Part shown: in pieces, positions 59,786 to 64,000 of the stretch
Position numbering within the stretch: the first letter of the stretch is position 1
Layout of the letters: every line of letters starts with the position of its first letter
Assembly: GCA_001829185.1 (NCBI GenBank)
Contig: MIAR01000032.1
Span: 242,414 to 306,413, forward strand
DNA length: 64,000 nucleotides
Reading direction: 5' to 3'
DNA from: Spirochaetes bacterium GWB1_60_80
Lineage (GTDB): Bacteria > Spirochaetota > Spirochaetia > Treponematales > UBA12059
Program-made: the position numbers and the translations under genes
The notes under the pieces: model-generated
Told to the model about the DNA's origin: nothing
What the model saw: only the letters and a program-made list of their open reading frames with translations
The model's database searches: none

Positions 59786-60999
59786 GGCGGACTTGCCTGC
59801 TGATACTGTTCCTTGGTACAGCTGTCTGTTTCATTGCTGCTCAGGAATCAACATTGGATGATGAGTCTGGCGGTGAGTTGCCTGCTGAACAGCCGATTAA
59901 CGAATCGGACAGCGAATCGGCTGCGGATCTAGACGACTTGTTCAATGATCCGCCGGCCGATGTTGAGGCTCCGGCCGAGATGGTTGACCACCGCAGCGCC
60001 TTTGAGGAATCGGCCACGGTGGCCGTGAATGGCCATTTCGAGGTTACCAGCGGCTTCTCGCTGGGCTGGTCGGCCTGGGATATGTTTGCCGATCCGATGG
60101 CCAGTCTGGTATTCACGCCAGGGCTTGCCTCGGCAGCCGCAGTCAGTTTTGATGCCCGGCCCGATCGAACCTTGCGTGTCTATGGCCGAGTGGGTGCTTC
60201 CTTTAATCCCTTGGTCGGCGCTGCTTCCTGGAGCTCACTGACTATTGAAGAGCTGTACGGTGACTATATCGTCGGCGATAGCCTTTTTATCCGCTTGGGC
60301 AAGCATAGCTTGGCCTGGGGGCAAGGCCGGGTTTTTGCTCCAGGTAACCTGATGGCCGATAGCAGTACCAGCTATAACCTACGCTTGTCGTTACCTGGCA
60401 TTATTGGCAGTCCCAGCCTGGTGGTGCTGACCGATCAGGTCACTGACTGGCGGCAAATGGTATATGCCACCAAGTTGGACTTTGTGCTGGCTGATACCTA
60501 CCTTTCGCCAGCTGTGCGCTACACTGAAATTGAAGGGTTTTCCGGGCTACTGTCCCTCAAGCGGGCAATTCTGCAAACCGATATCAGCCTTGACCTGGTG
60601 GGCCGGACCAATGCTGGCCTGTGGTCGTTTACTGGTCTGGGCGGCTTTTTCCGGGAGTGGGACGAAGTAATCCTGTATGGCGAGTATCAGGTCGATTGGT
60701 TGACAAGCGGGATACTGAGCCACAAGGCTACCCTGGCTCTGGGGCTCAATAATCCCGGCGGGGTCACCTTTGATTGCGGGTTACAGGTGGTGCATTATTT
60801 TGACGACAACTCGGGGATAATTACCCTTGGCTTGACCCAGGTTATTCTGCCACATTTAACCTTGAACCTCGGTATCCCGGTGATCTATGGGGCAGAGGGC
60901 TCAGCCGCGGTGGTGGCTAATGCTGTCAGTGACAATCCACTGCAGGCGGGCAAGCGGGTAGCTCTGATGATTGGCTTGATTCTGTCTACTGACTTTTAA
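59782..60999 (+). CDS. Outer-membrane-type beta-rich protein
   Basis: 405 residues from a GTG overlapping the LolA-like gene by 4 bp. Signal peptide (LLILFLGTAVCFIAAQ), an acidic disordered stretch (about 22-75), then alternating aromatic/hydrophobic strands such as RVYGRVGASFNPLVG and LFIRLGKHSLAWGQGRVF and a terminal ...ILSTDF with final Phe, as in outer-membrane barrels. No named family recognised; expected to work with the permease pair. Confidence 0.75.
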   Translation: MRRTCLLILFLGTAVCFIAAQESTLDDESGGELPAEQPINESDSESAADLDDLFNDPPADVEAPAEMVDHRSAFEESATVAVNGHFEVTSGFSLGWSAWDMFADPMASLVFTPGLASAAAVSFDARPDRTLRVYGRVGASFNPLVGAASWSSLTIEELYGDYIVGDSLFIRLGKHSLAWGQGRVFAPGNLMADSSTSYNLRLSLPGIIGSPSLVVLTDQVTDWRQMVYATKLDFVLADTYLSPAVRYTEIEGFSGLLSLKRAILQTDISLDLVGRTNAGLWSFTGLGGFFREWDEVILYGEYQVDWLTSGILSHKATLALGLNNPGGVTFDCGLQVVHYFDDNSGIITLGLTQVILPHLTLNLGIPVIYGAEGSAAVVANAVSDNPLQAGKRVALMIGLILSTDF

Positions 61000-61127
61000 T
61001 TCTTACAAACCTGGCCAGCTTTGTGCGTTATTTTTGTTTTTGCCTTATTTGCCCGCCTGACTTTCTCTCCGATTCGTGCTATCCTGAAACTGGTAGTTAA
61101 AATTGGGTGCTTGAAGAAAGGGCTGTC

Positions 61128-62168
61128 ATGCGCACATTGTTGCCTGGGCTTGTGGCTGGATTGTTCAATATTCTGATTATTCCCCTGATAATCGTGGTGG
61201 CGCGCAAGCGTCACTGGTTTGACAAGCCCGATGAACGCAAGATTCATACCAACGCCACCGCCCGGTTAGGCGGCTTTGGCATCTTTTGGTCTTTCATTTT
61301 GGCTATCGTGGTTCTGGCGCCATTCAGCAAATCTTTGCGTGTCGGCGTGCTGGCATATTGGCCCATCCTGTTGGCCATGTTGGCTATTCACTTGCTGGGC
61401 TTGCTTGATGATTTCTTCAACCTGCGCGCGCGCATCCGTTTTGTGGTGCAAATGGCCGCGGCGGTTTTTGTCGTCGCCATGGGCTATCGCTTCAGTCATC
61501 TGTGGCTGCCGGGCTTTGGCAGCGTAGCGCTGGGCTGGCTGTCCTGGCCGCTGACGGTGTGCTGGATAGTCGGGGTGCTCAACGCCTTGAATATGATTGA
61601 CGGCATGGACGGCCTGTCTGGCGGCATTACCATTATCGCGGCTTTTGGCTATGGGCTGATCTTGTTGGAACGCCAAGCTGACTTTCCAGCTTTGATGGCT
61701 TTCGGCCTGGTTGGTGCCTTGGCTGGCTTCTTGTTCTACAATCTGCCGCCGGCCAAGATTTTCATGGGCGATTCCGGCAGCACGTTTTTGGGTTTTACGC
61801 TGGCGGTGCTGCCTTTGATGGATACGGGGCATACCGCCTCGGGTACTTGGTTGTGGGGCGGCGCCACGCTGCTCCTGATTCCGATTTTTGATGTCTTCGC
61901 TGCCATGTTGCGCCGCAAGCGCGGTGGCGTGCCCTTGATGAGCCCAGATAAATGGCATATCCATCACAAACTGATGCATTTCGGCTTCAGCACCCGCGCC
62001 ATTTTGGCCATCCTGTATTCACTGTGCATTCTGGTGGCTATTGCTAGTATGACGGTTTTAGTGTTGCCGACGTTCTGGTATTGGGTAGTCACCATGGCTA
62101 GTTGGGCCGGTGTGGCTATCTTCTTCCTTATCCTGCATTACAAGAAAGAGAAGTCGCTGCGCAGCTGA
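61128..62168 (+). CDS. WecA/MraY-family undecaprenyl-phosphate sugar-1-phosphate transferase
   Basis: Starts lipid-linked glycan synthesis by moving a HexNAc-1-phosphate to undecaprenyl phosphate. The ATG at 61128 (AAAGG upstream) gives 346 residues with about 11 membrane segments. Motifs are LGLLDDFFNLRARIR (DD pair), NALNMIDGMDGLSGG, KIFMGDSGSTFLGF and the WecA/TagO-specific HIHH in PDKWHIHHKLMHFG. It probably initiates the repeat unit of the locus. Confidence 0.92.
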   Translation: MRTLLPGLVAGLFNILIIPLIIVVARKRHWFDKPDERKIHTNATARLGGFGIFWSFILAIVVLAPFSKSLRVGVLAYWPILLAMLAIHLLGLLDDFFNLRARIRFVVQMAAAVFVVAMGYRFSHLWLPGFGSVALGWLSWPLTVCWIVGVLNALNMIDGMDGLSGGITIIAAFGYGLILLERQADFPALMAFGLVGALAGFLFYNLPPAKIFMGDSGSTFLGFTLAVLPLMDTGHTASGTWLWGGATLLLIPIFDVFAAMLRRKRGGVPLMSPDKWHIHHKLMHFGFSTRAILAILYSLCILVAIASMTVLVLPTFWYWVVTMASWAGVAIFFLILHYKKEKSLRS

Positions 62169-62204
62169 CTGCAGCGTTGACGCGGCGGGTTGATTGGAGA
62201 TTTA

Positions 62205-63686
62205 ATGACACGACGATACGGTCTGTTGGGCGCCATGCTGTTGCTTGGCGCCTTTGTTTTATTGGCGCAAGAGGCTCCGGATGAAACCGTGGTTAGTCCG
62301 CAGACTGTCGAGAGCTTCAACCTGCAGCTCGGCGGAATTCTGGAGGCTGACGCCGCCGGTCTTTATTACGGTCCGGCTGCTACCTTCCTGGTTAATACCG
62401 AACACTTGCGCCTCTACGGCGCCCTGCGCATGGTCAATGACGGCCGCTGGCTACCCACCGAAGGCTGGATGGACGAAGGGGTGTACTTCAACCTGATGGA
62501 GAGCCATGTCCAAGTACTAGCCGGAGACTTTACCCTGGAAGGGGGCTTCCAGCCAGCGGATCACTGGTACTCGCAAAATCCCAATCTGACTATCCTCAAT
62601 ACCAACGGCCGTTCTTCGGTCGGATTGGCCTACCGCTACGATGGCGACATGATCAGCTATCAGAGCCGCTGGGTTGGCCTCAATTTGATGTCGCCGTTTA
62701 CCTATGGGTATGGAATCGATAGTGGCGGAATCGATACCCCATTCGACCAGACCTGGCGCGACCGTGGCCTGAACTACAAGTTGTACCTGCTCAAGTTCGG
62801 CCAGTTGCGCCTGGGGTATCAAGAAAGCTCGTTGTACCTTGACCGTTATTTCGACATCAATTATTTCGTCAACCCGGCGCCGAGTATTCTGATCAATACC
62901 CTGTGGTCATCCGGTCAATCCGGCGCCAATCCATGGATACACAGCGCCAATGACTCTAGCCTGATGGGTTTCTACGCCGACTATACCGACAAACTGTTCC
63001 GGGCGGAGGCCGAGTTCAACATCAAGGACCTGAACCTGCCCTTTGGCTACACCGACAACCTGAACAAGTTGGCCTGGTCGGCCGGTTTCAGCTGGTACTC
63101 TGATTATGGCACCTTCTCATTTTGGCACGGCGGCGCTACCAAGCACATGTTTGCCTCGACCTACCAAGTTGCCGGGAATCCCAATTTTTATCCGTATGAG
63201 TACACCTATTACCCGCTCGACGTCGTGTCCGGCCGGACTATCGCCCTGGAGGACAACTACATCGGTTGGCCGCACGGCGAGAACAGCCTGGCCTTTAGCC
63301 TGGCCTGGCAGCACGCCTTCCAGATTTGGGAACTGCCTATTGTGGCCGATGTGGCGGCGGAATGGGTAATTAGCGGCTCCAAGTCGCCGCATAACCCCTG
63401 GCATGAATTCGGCAGCTGTTCGGAGATCGATAACACTACCGAATTGTTCACCGGCGATACGGTGCTCGAGCATCAATTAGCGTTACAGGCTACTGCTACC
63501 ACTCGCTGGCGCTGCTTTGCCGTCTCGCTCGACTTCCAGCTTGGCGTCATTATTAACGCCCTGGGCCTGGAGGCGGTGCCGGAAACCATCTATGGAGTTG
63601 AGCCACCGATCTGGCGCCCCCAAGCTGGCGTGGTACGCAATACCTCGGCTTTCAACCTGACCTTGCTGTATATCCTGGAGTTGTGA
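62205..63686 (+). CDS. Secreted outer-membrane-type protein, unknown function
   Basis: The ATG at 62205 with GGAG upstream gives 493 residues. Signal peptide (LLGAMLLLGAFVLLAQEA) and a body rich in Tyr/Trp strands (GLNYKLYLLKFGQLRLGYQE, SWYSDYGTFSFWHGG) suggesting a beta barrel. A single Cys (GSCSE) lies near residue 405. The next gene starts immediately after its stop. Confidence 0.72.
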   Translation: MTRRYGLLGAMLLLGAFVLLAQEAPDETVVSPQTVESFNLQLGGILEADAAGLYYGPAATFLVNTEHLRLYGALRMVNDGRWLPTEGWMDEGVYFNLMESHVQVLAGDFTLEGGFQPADHWYSQNPNLTILNTNGRSSVGLAYRYDGDMISYQSRWVGLNLMSPFTYGYGIDSGGIDTPFDQTWRDRGLNYKLYLLKFGQLRLGYQESSLYLDRYFDINYFVNPAPSILINTLWSSGQSGANPWIHSANDSSLMGFYADYTDKLFRAEAEFNIKDLNLPFGYTDNLNKLAWSAGFSWYSDYGTFSFWHGGATKHMFASTYQVAGNPNFYPYEYTYYPLDVVSGRTIALEDNYIGWPHGENSLAFSLAWQHAFQIWELPIVADVAAEWVISGSKSPHNPWHEFGSCSEIDNTTELFTGDTVLEHQLALQATATTRWRCFAVSLDFQLGVIINALGLEAVPETIYGVEPPIWRPQAGVVRNTSAFNLTLLYILEL

Positions 63687-64000
63687 ATGAAAATTGTTGG
63701 CCGGGGTCTAGTAGGTGCGTTGCTCATGATGGTTGCCAGCCTGCCGTTGGTGACGGCTCAGGCGGAACCGCCGTTGGCTGCTGACCAAGGTGGGGCGGCT
63801 GATACGGTGGTGTACGGCGCCGAGTTCAACTTTGCGGCCGCCTGGTTGCCCAACGGTTTGCCGGCAACGCTGGGCGCTCTTGACCAGCTGGCTTGGGCCT
63901 TGCCGATGCTCCAGGCGCGCTTCGGACTGGCTGCCGGCAATGGCTGGTCGGCCTATGCCACGGTAGATTTGATTAAAGAGCATCACCTGGACAGCATCTT
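63687..64000 (+). CDS. Secreted protein, cut by the window end
   Basis: ATG directly adjoining the previous stop. The visible 104 codons encode a signal peptide (about residues 1-27, ending LPLVTAQA) and the start of a mature region (DTVVYGAEFNFAAAWLPNGL, ATLGALDQLAWALPML). The 3' end is outside the window, so family and length cannot be judged. The strand-like mature start suggests another outer-membrane-type protein. Confidence 0.7.
   Translation, partial: MKIVGRGLVGALLMMVASLPLVTAQAEPPLAADQGGAADTVVYGAEFNFAAAWLPNGLPATLGALDQLAWALPMLQARFGLAAGNGWSAYATVDLIKEHHLDSI

Overview
The window looks like a chromosome segment of a Gram-negative-type (two-membrane) bacterium. It encodes a TonB/ExbB/ExbD set, an RND pump with a TolC-like channel, LolA-like and FtsX-like envelope proteins, several signal-peptide outer-membrane-type proteins and a Wzx/Wzy/Wzz glycan locus. 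DUF2804, adenosine-specific kinase, an EFR1-type ferredoxin and a CheY/CheC pair together make a spirochaete (Spirochaetota) my first guess. No rRNA or other taxonomic marker is present, so this is an inference. Most of the window is visibly GC-rich and tightly packed with 1-11 bp gene overlaps; about 37.1-54.1 kb is visibly AT-rich.

Layout. 0-5 kb: ABC-2 transporter (ATPase cut by the window edge) and a secreted M16 zinc protease. 5-7.2 kb (minus): ExbB-ExbD-TonB energiser operon. 7.4-13.4 kb: alpha/beta hydrolase, then a minus-strand run of a HI0933-type flavoprotein, a methyltransferase, DUF2804, a beta-hydroxyacid dehydrogenase and an adenosine-specific kinase. 13.6-21.6 kb: TetR-controlled RND efflux operon (tetR, membrane fusion protein, RND permease, a lipoprotein of unknown role, TolC-like protein) behind two identical inverted-repeat operators. 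21.6-24.7 kb (minus): DinB-like protein, membrane protein, and a CheY-CheC-diguanylate cyclase operon. 24.9-33.4 kb: RarD-like transporter, envelope proteins, ornithine aminotransferase, a small copper chaperone under a CsoR-like operator, DinB-like protein, EFR1 ferredoxin and a SPOR-like repeat protein.

33.4-37.1 kb is a junkyard: an AbiEi antitoxin with a shattered AbiEii toxin, two HicA/HicB-type modules, a broken HEPN gene, and remnants of three enzymes (dehydrogenase, aminotransferase, acetyltransferase) that match the UDP-2,3-diacetamido-sugar (Wbp/Wlb) pathway. A 131-bp palindromic element, identical to one at 13.46 kb, closes this region.

37.5-56.1 kb is a surface-polysaccharide locus. 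It makes a dTDP-3-amino-3,6-dideoxyhexose (RfbA, RfbB, ketoisomerase, aminotransferase, acetyltransferase), a CDP-6-deoxy sugar (RfbF, RfbG, a reductase) and UDP-L-FucNAc (FnlA/B/C). It also carries Wzx flippase, an EpsG-like candidate polymerase, several glycosyltransferases and a Wzz-like chain-length regulator. 56.2-64 kb adds two FtsX-type permeases without an ATPase, a LolA-like protein, three outer-membrane-type proteins and a WecA/MraY-family initiating transferase, so this end probably also serves envelope or glycan assembly.

I see no tRNA, rRNA, CRISPR array or intact transposase.
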